DNA of 29,882 nt from CAYOHG01 sp964465125 (GCA_964465125.1 CAYXIO010000053.1:1-29882), one strand, 5' to 3'; positions 13,857 to 22,040 are shown, counted from the stretch's first letter. A program made the numbers and translations. The notes: generated by a model from the letters alone, not told the origin.

Positions 13857-15688
13857 GTCTTCGCTGTGATTCGGGAGTCGACGATCACCACCACGACCGC
13901 ATTCGCACCGACCGCCGCGCGAGTCCCGGCACCCTTCACACCGGCGTTCACGTCACGAACACGAAGGGACGCCGCGAATGTGCGCGCCGCCACTCTCGCA
14001 GTAGCCTCTGCACCGTAGACGCTTGTAACGAGTCCACGCGCCCGCACGATGGCTCGGATGCCGCGGTAGTGACCACCAGGTTGCCCGATACGGGTCGGCG
14101 CCGAGCCGCCCGTTGTCGCGCCGCCGGAGCCTTCGTAGACCTTGGTCTTCTCGGCCGGCGCCGCACCGCCGACAGTGGCCCCGCCGGAGCCCTGGGGCGT
14201 CTTCTCAACGACGATCGCGGCCGTGCCACCAGTCGCCGCCCCGCCGGAACCGACGTAGCCGGCGTGCTCGAAGTCCGTTGATGCGGCCCCGCCGGCGATC
14301 GCACCGCCTTCACCCTGGGCCGCCTTGACGACTGCGACGCTGGCGGCGCCATCGATCGCCGCCCAGCCGCTCGACTGCGCGGCGCGAACGCGCGCGACGC
14401 CGGCCTCGCCCCCTGTCACAGCGCCGCCGGATCCGACGGCGACCTGCGTGACGCAGACCGCCGCAGCGCCGCCGGTGTCAGCCCCGCCGACGCCGACGTA
14501 GCTGGCCTGGCCTGTCTGCTCGTAGGCGCCGGATCCGCCCGTTGCTACACCGCCCGACGCGACGTAGTCCTTGACCTTCGCGACCGTGGCGGCGCCACCC
14601 GTCGAGGCGCCGCCGGCGCCCGTGTAGGTGTACTCGACAGTCCCGGCGGTGAACGAGTACGTCGCAGCGCCGCCGGCGACCACGTCGCCAGACCCGTCGA
14701 TCGCAACGACCTTCGCGGTCGGTGCGGCCCCGCCGGTGACTGCACCACCGCTCGGGGCCCACGCGCGTACCTTCGCCGACTCAGCCGCGCCGCCGCATAC
14801 GACGCCGCCCGAGCCAACGTACTCCGACTGGTTGACGAACTCGACGCTGGCCGCGCCAGCAGTGACCACGCCGCCGGCCGCCGCCGGCGCCTTGGTCTTG
14901 GAGACTGACGCCGCCCCGCTGACGGTGGCCCCACCGGCGCCGACGTATTCGGTCAGGTCGACGAACTCGCTCGGCGCCGTGCCGCCTGTCACCGCGCCGC
15001 CAGAACCGGCGTAGACCTTGATCTTGCAGACCGCTGCGGCGCCGGCAGTGACCGCACCGCCCGAGCTCGTGAACTCGTAGACCAGAACCGACTCGGCCGC
15101 CGCCGTGCCGGCCGTTACCGCCCCGCCGGACGCGACGAAGGCGTGAACTGTGGCGACGCTCGCAGCACCCCCACAGGTCACGCCTCCGGCACCAGCGAAC
15201 GCCTTGATGCGCGCGAGCGTGGCCGCGCCGCCGGTCAGGGCACCATCCGTGCCCGTGTAGTGCTTGACCTTCGCCGCGAGCGCCGCGCCGGCCGTCTGCG
15301 CGCCGCCGACTGCGACCCAGGACTGGACGACGAGACGCGCCGTCGTCGCCGCGCCGCCAACTACCGCGCCGCCAGCGCCGACCGTCGCCTTGACAAACGA
15401 GGCGCCGCCGCCGCCGCCCGCGGTGCAACCGCCCGAGCCTGCGAACGCCTTGGTGCGCGACCTGGCGGCGGCACCGCTGCCAGTTACCCCGCCGGCACCG
15501 CCGAACACCTTGAGCTTGGAAACCGCGGCGGCGCCGTCAATGGCAGTGCCCCCGACGCCCATGTACTCGTAGGTCGTCGATGCTGCTGCGGCCGTCTCCA
15601 GGACAACCGGCCCGCCAGGGATCTGGTACGCCTGCGTCCCGGTTTCGAGCAGTACCGGCCCGCCCGGAATCTGGTAGGCGCGGGTCAT
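13853..15688 (-). CDS. Giant Gly/Ala 20-residue tandem-repeat protein
   Basis: 611 aa, ATG at 15688, four bases after the beta-helix gene. It opens with two copies of AYQIPGGPV-LET (residues 4-16 and 20-32). Residues 43-531 are about 24 tandem units of mostly 20 residues, consensus (V/A)GSGGAVTGGAA(S/T)xAKVKxY; some units are 21, 22 or 25 long, with the extra residues always at the end of the unit. The C-terminal 80 residues are non-repetitive and basic (HYRGIRAIVRARGLVTSVYG, then hydrophobic VVVVIV). There is no signal peptide. The periodic GG/AA turns with alternating hydrophobic residues suggest a beta-solenoid or fibre shaft. A short protein 5.7 kb downstream has the same unit. Likely a tail fibre or decoration protein; inference. 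Confidence 0.8.
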   Translation of the reverse strand: MTRAYQIPGGPVLLETGTQAYQIPGGPVVLETAAAASTTYEYMGVGGTAIDGAAAVSKLKVFGGAGGVTGSGAAARSRTKAFAGSGGCTAGGGGGASFVKATVGAGGAVVGGAATTARLVVQSWVAVGGAQTAGAALAAKVKHYTGTDGALTGGAATLARIKAFAGAGGVTCGGAASVATVHAFVASGGAVTAGTAAAESVLVYEFTSSGGAVTAGAAAVCKIKVYAGSGGAVTGGTAPSEFVDLTEYVGAGGATVSGAASVSKTKAPAAAGGVVTAGAASVEFVNQSEYVGSGGVVCGGAAESAKVRAWAPSGGAVTGGAAPTAKVVAIDGSGDVVAGGAATYSFTAGTVEYTYTGAGGASTGGAATVAKVKDYVASGGVATGGSGAYEQTGQASYVGVGGADTGGAAAVCVTQVAVGSGGAVTGGEAGVARVRAAQSSGWAAIDGAASVAVVKAAQGEGGAIAGGAASTDFEHAGYVGSGGAATGGTAAIVVEKTPQGSGGATVGGAAPAEKTKVYEGSGGATTGGSAPTRIGQPGGHYRGIRAIVRARGLVTSVYGAEATARVAARTFAASLRVRDVNAGVKGAGTRAAVGANAVVVVIVDSRITAKT

Positions 15689-15692
15689 TGCG

Positions 15693-17045
15693 TCAGACCA
15701 CTACGCCTGCCTGATGCAGATAGACGGTCTTGCTGGCCTTGGCGACGACGATCCGGCACATCAGAGGGCCAGCTACTCGCGGCGCGATGGTCACGGAAAT
15801 CGTCTGCTTGTTCGGATTGGAGAACCCGCCTGTCCCGGTCCACGTTTCGCTGCTGTTCGGCCAGTCGGTGCCCGCCGTGAGGATGTCTGCCACGCCGCCG
15901 CTCACCCATGTGCCGAGCGTGTCGCTTGCGGACTCGCGTACAAGCACTTCCGGCCAGATTTCAGCGTCGGTCAGGTCAGTCGCCGAGTCGTGGACAATCT
16001 CGAACTGAACATCGACCGTGCCGGAAGTCACGTCGTTCCAGACGGCAAACTCATGCGTGTAGAACCGACCCGACAGGTTGTTGCAGGTTGCGTTCGTGAC
16101 GATCCGATGCGAGAGGCGCGTTGTCCCGTCGTAGGCCCCGCCATTCAGATAGATGCCGGTGTCGTCGCGCAGCGAGCCGGCGAAATCCTCGATCCACAGT
16201 CGGTAGTTCGTGCCGCCATCGTCGCAGTCGTACATCTCCGCGCGCACGCCCGCGAGTACGGTTCCGGTCAACAGGCTGCCGGACCACGATGCGGGGAGTT
16301 TGCAGCGACGGACGACCAGTTGCAGTGCCCCAGCGGCCTGCCCGTTGGCGATGTGCATTCCGGCGTTCGCTGCCGACAGATCCACTCCGTCGATGACGGC
16401 GAATACCGGATACCCACTGCCTCCGGGCGACAGCAGGTAGTTCGGCGACGTGCCGATCACCAGCGCGCCGCCGTGCCACTCGAACGCACCGGCATACAGG
16501 ATGATCCGCTGGCTCGCGTGTGCGAACTGCACGTCGCAGTCGAGCCATTGCGTTTTGTTGGTCGCCGACGGGGCACTGCTGACAATCCGTATCGTCGCCA
16601 CCGACGACGTGGTGACGAGGCGGAACAGGCACTGCTCGTAGGTCTGCGACTGCGACGCAGACGGATTGCCCTGCACCGCGACAAAAGTGCTATTGGACGA
16701 CGATCCTGCGTGAAAATGAATTCCATAGATATAGGCGTGCCCCCCCGTGATAAGAATCGAGTTGCTGGTCGTCGTCGCCACAACCGCACCAGTCGACAGC
16801 GCCGTGGGTGGCTCTGGATTCCCCGTATCGTCGCAGCACAGCACCCGGACGGGGGAGTCCGCCGTGCCCGCAAGCGTGATGGCCTGGATCGACCCGCTCG
16901 ATTCCGAATGCGCGTCGCTAACCCAGATCGTGTCGCCAGCCGAGTCGATGGCCGCCGCACCGGCAAGCGTCGCTTTCGCCAGTGCCCACGTCGAGCCGTT
17001 GTCGCTATTGCTGCCGTCGGATGACCTGACGTAAATGTCCGCCAT
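15693..17045 (-). CDS. Right-handed beta-helix virion protein, likely tail spike/adhesin
   Basis: 450 aa. ATG at 17045 overlaps the previous stop (TGATG); a GTG one codon upstream is less likely. It starts MADIYVRSSDGSNSDNGSTW, the opening typical of pectate-lyase-like beta-helix proteins (short strand, then a DGS turn, then repeated I/V-x-I-x-G rungs). Rungs are visible in GDTIWVSDAHSE, SPVRVLCCD, NSILITGGHAYIYGIHF, FVAVQGNP and ALQLVVRRCKL. From about residue 320 a beta-sandwich follows (FYTHEFAVWNDVTSGTVDVQ, EIWPEVLVRES), and the C-terminal part has ISVTIAPRVAGPLMCRIVVA. No catalytic pair is obvious, so binding is more likely than cleavage. GC is lower in places than in neighbours, suggesting exchange of this gene. 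Confidence 0.8.
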   Translation of the reverse strand: MADIYVRSSDGSNSDNGSTWALAKATLAGAAAIDSAGDTIWVSDAHSESSGSIQAITLAGTADSPVRVLCCDDTGNPEPPTALSTGAVVATTTSNSILITGGHAYIYGIHFHAGSSSNSTFVAVQGNPSASQSQTYEQCLFRLVTTSSVATIRIVSSAPSATNKTQWLDCDVQFAHASQRIILYAGAFEWHGGALVIGTSPNYLLSPGGSGYPVFAVIDGVDLSAANAGMHIANGQAAGALQLVVRRCKLPASWSGSLLTGTVLAGVRAEMYDCDDGGTNYRLWIEDFAGSLRDDTGIYLNGGAYDGTTRLSHRIVTNATCNNLSGRFYTHEFAVWNDVTSGTVDVQFEIVHDSATDLTDAEIWPEVLVRESASDTLGTWVSGGVADILTAGTDWPNSSETWTGTGGFSNPNKQTISVTIAPRVAGPLMCRIVVAKASKTVYLHQAGVVV

Positions 17046-17302
17046 CACTCACCCTGTGCCGCTTTGACCGCCGCCCACGCATCGCGCAATGGCCCGAGCT
17101 TGTTCGCCTTGAGCGCGTTCCACTGCTGCACGGTCAACCCGAACGCATTGCGCACCTGATTCTCGGTCACGTCGCCAACGGCGATCCGCCGCATGATCCA
17201 GTGCGCAATGCGGGCGCACTCGGTCCGTTCGGCGTCGCGGAACCGCTCGCGCAGTCGGGCGGCGAACTGCTGCGGCGTCTGATGGCGCAGGCTCAGAGCC
17301 AC
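17045..17302 (-). CDS. Small helical phage protein
   Basis: 85 aa from GTG at 17302, two bases after the previous stop. Sequence features: FAARLRERFRDAERTECARI, AHWIMRRIAVGDVTENQVRNAF and GLTVQQWNALKANKLGPLRDAW. The pattern GDVTENQVRNAFGLT..QWN recurs in hypothetical phage proteins near head/tail genes. It is fully helical with no membrane segment. The stop overlaps the beta-helix start. Function unknown. Confidence 0.65.
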   Translation of the reverse strand: MALSLRHQTPQQFAARLRERFRDAERTECARIAHWIMRRIAVGDVTENQVRNAFGLTVQQWNALKANKLGPLRDAWAAVKAAQGE

Positions 17303-17304
17303 GG

Positions 17305-17532
17305 CTACACGTCCTCGTTCAACAGTTGCTCGAACTCGGCCTCGGCGAGCTGCTCGTCGATGCGCGCCGCAGCAGCGGCCAGGTGCGCTTCGTACTCTGC
17401 CGCGGCCCATCCGGCGGGCGCCAGGTACATCTTCGAATGTGCACCACCCGCGTCGTCCACGAACGACTCGGTGACATAGCGCCGGCCGTCGGCCTGCGTA
17501 TGAGCGTCGACGATGTAGCTGCTGGACTGCAT
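17305..17532 (-). CDS. Small phage protein, helical C-terminus
   Basis: 75 aa. ATG at 17532 overlaps the stop of the 92-aa gene (TGATG). The N-terminal half is beta-like (YIVDAHTQADGRRYVTESFVD, KMYLAP) and the C-terminal half is an Ala/Glu-rich helix (AEYEAHLAAAAARIDEQLAE). No family recognised. It is tightly coupled on both sides, so it probably serves the same virion structure as its neighbours. Confidence 0.65.
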   Translation of the reverse strand: MQSSSYIVDAHTQADGRRYVTESFVDDAGGAHSKMYLAPAGWAAAEYEAHLAAAAARIDEQLAEAEFEQLLNEDV

Positions 17533-17810
17533 CAGGCGTACCCGAAGCGATCGAGTGCCGCCTTTGTTGGTCGGCGCGTGGCAGGGATCTGGTCAGCGCG
17601 GGCCTGCGTCAACTCGCGCCCGTAGGCCGGCATCACGAGAATCGTGCGACCGTGCTCGTCGACGACGTGGAACTCCGGCTTGCCCTGGTGGCGCGGCACG
17701 CCGGCCCGGCGCTCGAAGACGCGCGGGCCGCGGCGTTCCGTGACCGCGGCGTACCAGAAAAGCCCGACTCGGCCGTCCTGGTCGACGACCCACATGCCGT
17801 GTCGGAGCAT
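17532..17810 (-). CDS. Small conserved-type phage protein
   Basis: 92 aa from ATG at 17810, five bases after the previous stop. It starts MLRHGMWVVDQDGRVGLFWY and appears as a small beta-barrel-like N-terminus, with EFHVVDEHGRTILVMPAYG in the middle and a helical C-terminus (ELTQARADQIPATRRP, AALDRFGYA). The G.WV....RVG, H.VDE.G.T and L.QA....IP..R pattern occurs in hypothetical proteins of phage tail/head clusters. Function unknown. Confidence 0.65.
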   Translation of the reverse strand: MLRHGMWVVDQDGRVGLFWYAAVTERRGPRVFERRAGVPRHQGKPEFHVVDEHGRTILVMPAYGRELTQARADQIPATRRPTKAALDRFGYA

Positions 17811-17814
17811 GGCG

Positions 17815-18219
17815 TTACGCCAGTTCGATGTACGGCGTGACCTTGATCGCGTCGCCGTTGTTCGCGATGTTGTACGGCCCATCACTGAACACTTCGGCCC
17901 ACATCAGGATCGTCGACGTCGTCTGGTTGACGACGTACCCGTAGACATCCTGGTTCTGCGACCCGGCGCTCGAGGTGAACGTCTGCTGCGCGTAGCCCGC
18001 GTAGCTCGGCGCGCCTTCGGTGATCGACCACGACGCACCCGTCAGCGTCGCCGACGAGTAGCCGGTGAAGTCCGCTTCGGTGTAGGTGGCATAGGTGTCG
18101 GTTTCTGCCGGCGTGGTGTTGCTCTTGAACAGGTGCAGCACCAGGTTCTCCGGCGCGGTGTGGTTGACGATGCATTTGAGCATCCGGCCTTCGCCGACGT
18201 TGGGGACAAGCAGGGCCAT
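17815..18219 (-). CDS. Phage virion protein, beta-rich
   Basis: 134 aa, ATG at 18219 with AAGGAG at proper spacing. It starts MALLVPNVGEGRMLKCIVNH and continues NLVLHLFKSNTTPAETDTYA, GYSSATLTGASW and YAGYAQQTFTSS, ending in KVTPYIELA. Proteins with L.LF..N..P...D....F.E....GY are frequent in phage virion gene clusters and appear to be beta-sandwich structural components; that is my recollection, not a search. It has no membrane segment. It lies between the BppU-like gene and small coupled genes. Confidence 0.7.
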   Translation of the reverse strand: MALLVPNVGEGRMLKCIVNHTAPENLVLHLFKSNTTPAETDTYATYTEADFTGYSSATLTGASWSITEGAPSYAGYAQQTFTSSAGSQNQDVYGYVVNQTTSTILMWAEVFSDGPYNIANNGDAIKVTPYIELA

Positions 18220-18234
18220 GTCGCGACTCCTTGG

Positions 18235-18609
18235 TCAGAATTGACTGCGAACCTTGAACTTCACGACGTCGAACACGGTCTGCACCGTGTCATCGCCGAA
18301 CGTGATCTCGATCTCACCCTCGTAGTAGCCGGGTTCGGCGAGAGTCTCCGCACCCCAGGCAAACTCGACGCGCCCGCCGAATCCGGCCACGTCATACGGC
18401 GATGCGGTCGTCACCGTGCCATCGTCGCGCTCGAACCCGGCGGCGAGGGTGCCAACAATGGTGTCCGTCAGTGACGTCGCGCCGGCCGCGCGAAAGCGCA
18501 GCCGCACAGTGCTCCCGACGAGATCCACGGGGTCGCCGTCAGCGTCGCGCAGGTTTGCGATGACGGTCGGGCGAGTGTCGCCCTGGACGAGACGAATGCG
18601 TTCGCTCAC
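18235..18609 (-). CDS. BppU-like N-terminal-domain baseplate/virion protein
   Basis: 124 aa from GTG at 18609 with AAGGTG upstream. The sequence MSERIRLVQGDTRPTVIANL, then D..G.PVDL.GSTVRLRFR, matches the start of the phage BppU-type domain (ligand for a directed-against-tail protein: beta strands with QGDT.P.....L.D..G.PVDLTGA.V...). The rest (GYYEGEIEITFGDDTVQTVF) is beta. In Gram-positive phages this domain anchors receptor-binding proteins to the baseplate. Here it is alone and short, so it is probably an attachment or adaptor protein. Confidence 0.65.
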   Translation of the reverse strand: MSERIRLVQGDTRPTVIANLRDADGDPVDLVGSTVRLRFRAAGATSLTDTIVGTLAAGFERDDGTVTTASPYDVAGFGGRVEFAWGAETLAEPGYYEGEIEITFGDDTVQTVFDVVKFKVRSQF

Positions 18610-18617
18610 GACTCACC

Positions 18618-19337
18618 TTACTGCGGCGTGCCGCGCTGGCTGGCGCCGCCGGCGTTGGGATTGTCGACTGTCGTCGGCGCGACGGCCAGCGTGCCCTTGA
18701 GTTCGATCCCGAGCGCGTTGGCGAACGCGGCGTAGTGCGCGACCGCGCGCTGAGCGTTGGCAGCGTACTCTGCATCCTTGCTGTACGCGCGGTACAGAAT
18801 GTAGTCGACCAGCGGGTTCGCGTAGATGTCCGGCACCGAGATGTTTCCGGCGACCGACGTGTAGGTAACCCCGTCGGCCGGCTCCACGATGTCGGTCGGG
18901 AGCTTCGAGTAGATCAGGTCGACCGACGCGCCGCCGATGATCGTGTCACTCGGATCGCTCGCCGGCGGGTAGACGTAGAACACGCTCGGATCGCGTGGGT
19001 CGTACATGAAGTGCAGGATCGTCGGCACGCCGGACACCGTGTGCCATCCGGGCGCCTGGGCGTCGAGGATCTCGCGGTTGCACATCCTGATCGCGCGCCC
19101 GTCGGTGTTGCGCACGACGTCGATCAACTTGGTGCCCCCGGCCGGAAGCGCCTGCTTGGTGCCTTCGGCCAGGGCGACCGTAGCGTTCGTGACCATGCTG
19201 TCCGGGCGATGCGCCGCGATCTCGCGCTGGCCGTCGTTCAGGTAGCGCACCAGTTCGTTGACCGGCCAGCGAATCGACGTCCCGTCCTGCAGCGTGTCCA
19301 CCACCCTGCGAATCACCGAGGATGCCGTGATCGCCAT
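18618..19337 (-). CDS. Phage adaptor (head-tail connector) protein, DUF6682-type
   Basis: 239 aa, ATG at 19337 directly after a strong GGAGGT site. Features: AITASSVIRRVVDTLQDGTS, IRWPVNELVRYLNDGQREIA, the DG-x-x-IRWP-x-x-E-L-x-x-YLNDGQR signature of this adaptor family, then GTKQALPAGGTKLIDVVRNT and FYVYPPASDP, and the C-terminal helical tail AYSKDAEYAANAQRAVAHYA. Such proteins sit below the portal and link it to the tail. An upstream in-frame start exists but is unsupported by a ribosome site. Confidence 0.8.
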   Translation of the reverse strand: MAITASSVIRRVVDTLQDGTSIRWPVNELVRYLNDGQREIAAHRPDSMVTNATVALAEGTKQALPAGGTKLIDVVRNTDGRAIRMCNREILDAQAPGWHTVSGVPTILHFMYDPRDPSVFYVYPPASDPSDTIIGGASVDLIYSKLPTDIVEPADGVTYTSVAGNISVPDIYANPLVDYILYRAYSKDAEYAANAQRAVAHYAAFANALGIELKGTLAVAPTTVDNPNAGGASQRGTPQ

Positions 19338-19353
19338 GTCGACCTCCTTCCTT

Positions 19354-19977
19354 TCAGAACCACTTGACGCACGCCCTTGGCGTCGCCCCGGTGTGTCCGC
19401 GCCACGCCTCGACGCTGGCAGCGGCGATCGCGGAGTCGAACTCCGCGCGCGCTGCGGCGCCAAGCACCGGCTGGAACCATTCGGTGTTTGGCATCAACAA
19501 TAGCGCCGAGCGCGCGCCGGCGGCGATCGGCTTCGCGTAGTGCGTCCACAGGAGCTCCGGGGCGCCTGTCGCGTCGCGACTCGGCGTCAGCGACACCTGG
19601 ATGCGCAACTCGAGCGCCGCGGGATAGTCCGCGCCAAGCCAGAACGTCTTGCGCTCCGGCGATGCCACGGCGGCCACGCCGATCGGGTACTCCTGCGGAT
19701 CGCGCGCGGCGTCCCGGTATGCGACCACGCTCGCCGCTGCGTCGCCGATCGTCGCCTTCTCGATCCGCACGACGTCGGCGCCGGTCGGGATCTCGAGGTC
19801 GTACTCGCGCAGGTTCGCGGCGGTAACCGCCGGCTCGAGCCACTCGCACCAGACGCGCGTGCGCCGGCAGAACTCGTCGGCCGCCGCCTGCACTTCCTGA
19901 TCCATCATCGGGTACGGGCAGCCGCGCACCCACGGCGCCAGCAGCGGATGCCAGTCGGACCAGGCGACCGTCGTCAC
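19354..19977 (-). CDS. Head-tail connection protein (putative)
   Basis: 207 aa. GTG at 19977 overlaps the previous stop (GTGA). It begins MTTVAWSDWHPLLAPWVRGC and has an adaptor-like layout: a helix (MMDQEVQAAADEFCRRTRVW), a beta-sandwich middle (REYDLEIPTGADVVRIEKAT, KTFWLGADYPAALELRIQVS) and a helical C-terminus (EFDSAIAAASVEAWRG). This order of helix, strands and helix matches tail-completion/adaptor proteins; the pairing with the DUF6682-type gene supports it. No exact family named. Confidence 0.65.
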   Translation of the reverse strand: MTTVAWSDWHPLLAPWVRGCPYPMMDQEVQAAADEFCRRTRVWCEWLEPAVTAANLREYDLEIPTGADVVRIEKATIGDAAASVVAYRDAARDPQEYPIGVAAVASPERKTFWLGADYPAALELRIQVSLTPSRDATGAPELLWTHYAKPIAAGARSALLLMPNTEWFQPVLGAAARAEFDSAIAAASVEAWRGHTGATPRACVKWF

Positions 19978-20300
19978 TGCGGCGGCCTTTCACGCCGAGG
20001 GCGCCCCGGGCGCCGCTTCACAGGCGTCTCGGGGACCGTCGCCGCGGCATCCTCCGGCGGGCCCTCCATGTTCGCTTCGTCGCCTTCCACACCGAGCAGG
20101 CGTGCGGCGCTCTCATGGTCATCAGCGTCCGCCGGCTCGAACAGCCCGCCGGCCAGCAGGCGCGCGGCAAGCCCGCCCACGATCGGCACGTCGCACACCA
20201 GGTCGCCGTGCTCGTCTGGCGCGAAGACGAACGTGTCGGCGCCCTCGCGCACGATCACGGTGCCGTCGCGTCTCGGGTGGATCAGGGTCACAAGCTTCAT
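19974..20300 (-). CDS. Small protein with basic AT-hook-like tail
   Basis: 108 aa from ATG at 20300, just after a strong intrinsic terminator. It starts MKLVTLIHPRRDGTVIVREG, then beta-like TFVFAPDEHGDLVCDVPIVG, an acidic linker, and a basic C-terminus with KRRPGRPRRERPPQ, which contains the R-GRP core of an AT-hook. A DNA or RNA contact is possible. The ribosome site is weak. It must be expressed either by read-through of the terminator or from its own promoter. Function unknown. Confidence 0.6.
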   Translation of the reverse strand: MKLVTLIHPRRDGTVIVREGADTFVFAPDEHGDLVCDVPIVGGLAARLLAGGLFEPADADDHESAARLLGVEGDEANMEGPPEDAAATVPETPVKRRPGRPRRERPPQ

Positions 20301-20314
20301 TCGTCGCCGTCACC

Positions 20315-20342
20315 AGAAAGAAAGGGGAGCCGAAGCTCCCCC
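20315..20342 (-). terminator. Intrinsic transcription terminator with UUCG tetraloop
   Basis: On the minus strand the sequence is GGGGAGC, loop TTCG, GCTCCCC, followed by TTTCTTTCT. A seven-base-pair GC-rich stem closed as C(UUCG)G, then a pyrimidine-rich tract, is a standard rho-independent terminator. It stands after the 148-aa gene and before the 108-aa gene, so it ends the capsid transcript. Confidence 0.85.
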
Positions 20343-20389
20343 GAATGACGCCGCAGCGCCGCCAGCGTCACAGAGGAGACTCCGAATCG

Positions 20390-20836
20390 TCAGACCTGCC
20401 GGTACATGATCGTCACGCCCAGCGTGCCAGCCGCCTTGGTGGCGGCGGCGGCGGTGAACTTCACGCCGATCTTGCGATCGGACGTGCTCGCGGTCGTTTG
20501 CGACAGCGCGGCCGACACGACCGCCGCGGCCGTACCCGCCTGGCCGACGGTCATCCCCGTGCCCCAGGTCACGTCGAGATCGGTCCCGCCACTATTGAGC
20601 AGGCCGATCGACGCCGCAATCGTCGGCGATTCGTGCGTGTCGAGGTCATCCGCATCGACCCATACGGCCAGCGGCAGGCAGCCGGCGGGCAGGATGCCCA
20701 CCGCGCCGATGTCGTTCTGGTCGAGGTCGCCGGTTTCGAGTTCGATCGAGTAGCGGATCCCGACCACGTTCGCGTTGTCCGGGATGACCACCGGCTTGCG
20801 GCCGTCGAGGTAGTCGTTGCTGTTCGTGAAAGCCAT
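20390..20836 (-). CDS. Probable head decoration/stabilisation protein
   Basis: 148 aa, ATG at 20836 with AAGGGGA upstream. The protein is beta-rich and nearly free of Cys: MAFTNSNDYLDGRKPVVIPD, VVGIRYSIELETGDLDQNDI, GAVGILPAGCLPLAVWVDAD, ending in GTLGVTIMYRQV. It has no membrane segment. It is the first gene after the capsid gene and is followed by a terminator, the usual position of small virion decoration proteins made in capsid-like amounts. The role is inferred from position. Confidence 0.7.
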   Translation of the reverse strand: MAFTNSNDYLDGRKPVVIPDNANVVGIRYSIELETGDLDQNDIGAVGILPAGCLPLAVWVDADDLDTHESPTIAASIGLLNSGGTDLDVTWGTGMTVGQAGTAAAVVSAALSQTTASTSDRKIGVKFTAAAATKAAGTLGVTIMYRQV

Positions 20837-20863
20837 GATGTCGTTCCCCTTGTCCTTCCGCGA

Positions 20864-21976
20864 TCAGCGCGCCGCGGCTGCCGTGTCGCAGGCGAACACG
20901 CCGAAGTCCTGCGCGCCCGCCCCCGTGGTAAACCGCACCTTCTTGACCCCGAAGATCGAGCTCGTCGAGATCACCACCTTGTCGCCGTTGTCACGGGTTT
21001 CCTCGTGCCAGTCGAACCGCAGGTTGGTGCCCGGGCTGCCGAAGGCGACCACTGCCGCCTGCGAGCCCAGGAACAGTCCACGGGCTGCTTCGACCGCGCC
21101 GGTGCCGGCGGTGTCGAACCTGATCGCGTTGCGGTGCGAGTGCAGGATCACGCCGCGATACATCCCGAGCGAGCCCTTGAACATCGGGCTCGCGCGCCCT
21201 TCCGCGCCCGCGGCCGCCTTCTGGATGTCGAGCCACTGACCCGTGCTCGTGTTGATGCGCAGATCGTCCTCCTGGAACGTGTGCATCACCAGCACGAACG
21301 TCTCGTTGCCGTCGATCTTGCACGGCTGCAGCACCGGGATGTCCGTCGCACCGCCGCCCTGCGAGTCCGCCTTGGTCTTCGCGCGATCGACGAGCGCCAG
21401 GTCCATCTTGTCGTTCGCGTCGATGTTGTTGAACGCGGTCGCGTTCCCACCGTAGACGACGTGGTTGGTGTCGGGCGATGCCAGCGAGTTGTTCGCGCGG
21501 CCGGTGTACCCCAGCGGCAGCAGGAAGTTCTCGTTGATGCCGCGCGCGCCGGACAGGTAGATGAACAGCAGTTCGTCCATCAGCCGGCTCCACCACGAAC
21601 CCTGCTGGCGCTTGGCGCGCTCGCGCAGGTTGTGCAGCGTGCGCTTGCGGGTCATCTTCCCGCCGGTGTTCACGCCGCACCGCGCCTGGTCGATGTAGAT
21701 CGTGTCGGTGTAGAACCGCTGGGCTTCCTCGTTGCCCTCGAGGATGTCCTCGCCCTCGACCGGCGCCATCTTGAGCTCGGCCAGCAGGTCGTAGCTGATC
21801 TGCTCGCCGGCGTCCGATTCCAGTTCGGTGAGGATCTGGATCGGCGTTTCCGCCTCGGCGCCGCGCGCCATGAACCGGCTGTTGAAGTAGCTCTTGTGGC
21901 TGGTGTCGTAGGCCAGCAGGCTGGCCCAGCGTTTGACCGCCTTGGCGTCGTTGACGCCGATGATCGTCCTGGCCAT
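20864..21976 (-). CDS. Major capsid protein, N4-gp56-like
   Basis: 370 aa from ATG at 21976 with GGGAG upstream. Features: MARTIIGVNDAKAVKRWASL, LLAYDTSHKSYFNSRFMARG, PIQILTELESDAGEQISYDL, then LRERAKRQQGSWWSRLMDEL and IYLSGARGINENFLLPL. The pattern T(P)IQ..TEL..D.GE.ISYDLL..L......G...LEGNEE matches the N4-gp56 (DUF4043) major capsid family. It forms the capsid shell. Preceded by scaffold and CsrA-like genes and followed by the presumed decoration protein, the standard head order. Confidence 0.88.
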   Translation of the reverse strand: MARTIIGVNDAKAVKRWASLLAYDTSHKSYFNSRFMARGAEAETPIQILTELESDAGEQISYDLLAELKMAPVEGEDILEGNEEAQRFYTDTIYIDQARCGVNTGGKMTRKRTLHNLRERAKRQQGSWWSRLMDELLFIYLSGARGINENFLLPLGYTGRANNSLASPDTNHVVYGGNATAFNNIDANDKMDLALVDRAKTKADSQGGGATDIPVLQPCKIDGNETFVLVMHTFQEDDLRINTSTGQWLDIQKAAAGAEGRASPMFKGSLGMYRGVILHSHRNAIRFDTAGTGAVEAARGLFLGSQAAVVAFGSPGTNLRFDWHEETRDNGDKVVISTSSIFGVKKVRFTTGAGAQDFGVFACDTAAAAR

Positions 21977-22040
21977 GTACGCGCTCCCGAAAGGTTGTGC
22001 CAGTTCGGAGCACGTCCTGCGCCCACTGTGAAACTCGCGG

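Noticed and set aside
13853..15688. DNA-level tandem repeats as a possible CRISPR array
   Set aside because: The periodicity is 60 bases in phase with codons, units vary throughout, and there are no identical repeats or unique spacers.
20991..22013. Long minus-strand frame overlapping the capsid gene in another phase
   Set aside because: Composition is Arg/Gly/Ala-rich with no motifs; the capsid frame is clearly the coding one. Unlike the frame inside dcm, nothing in it resembles a known family.
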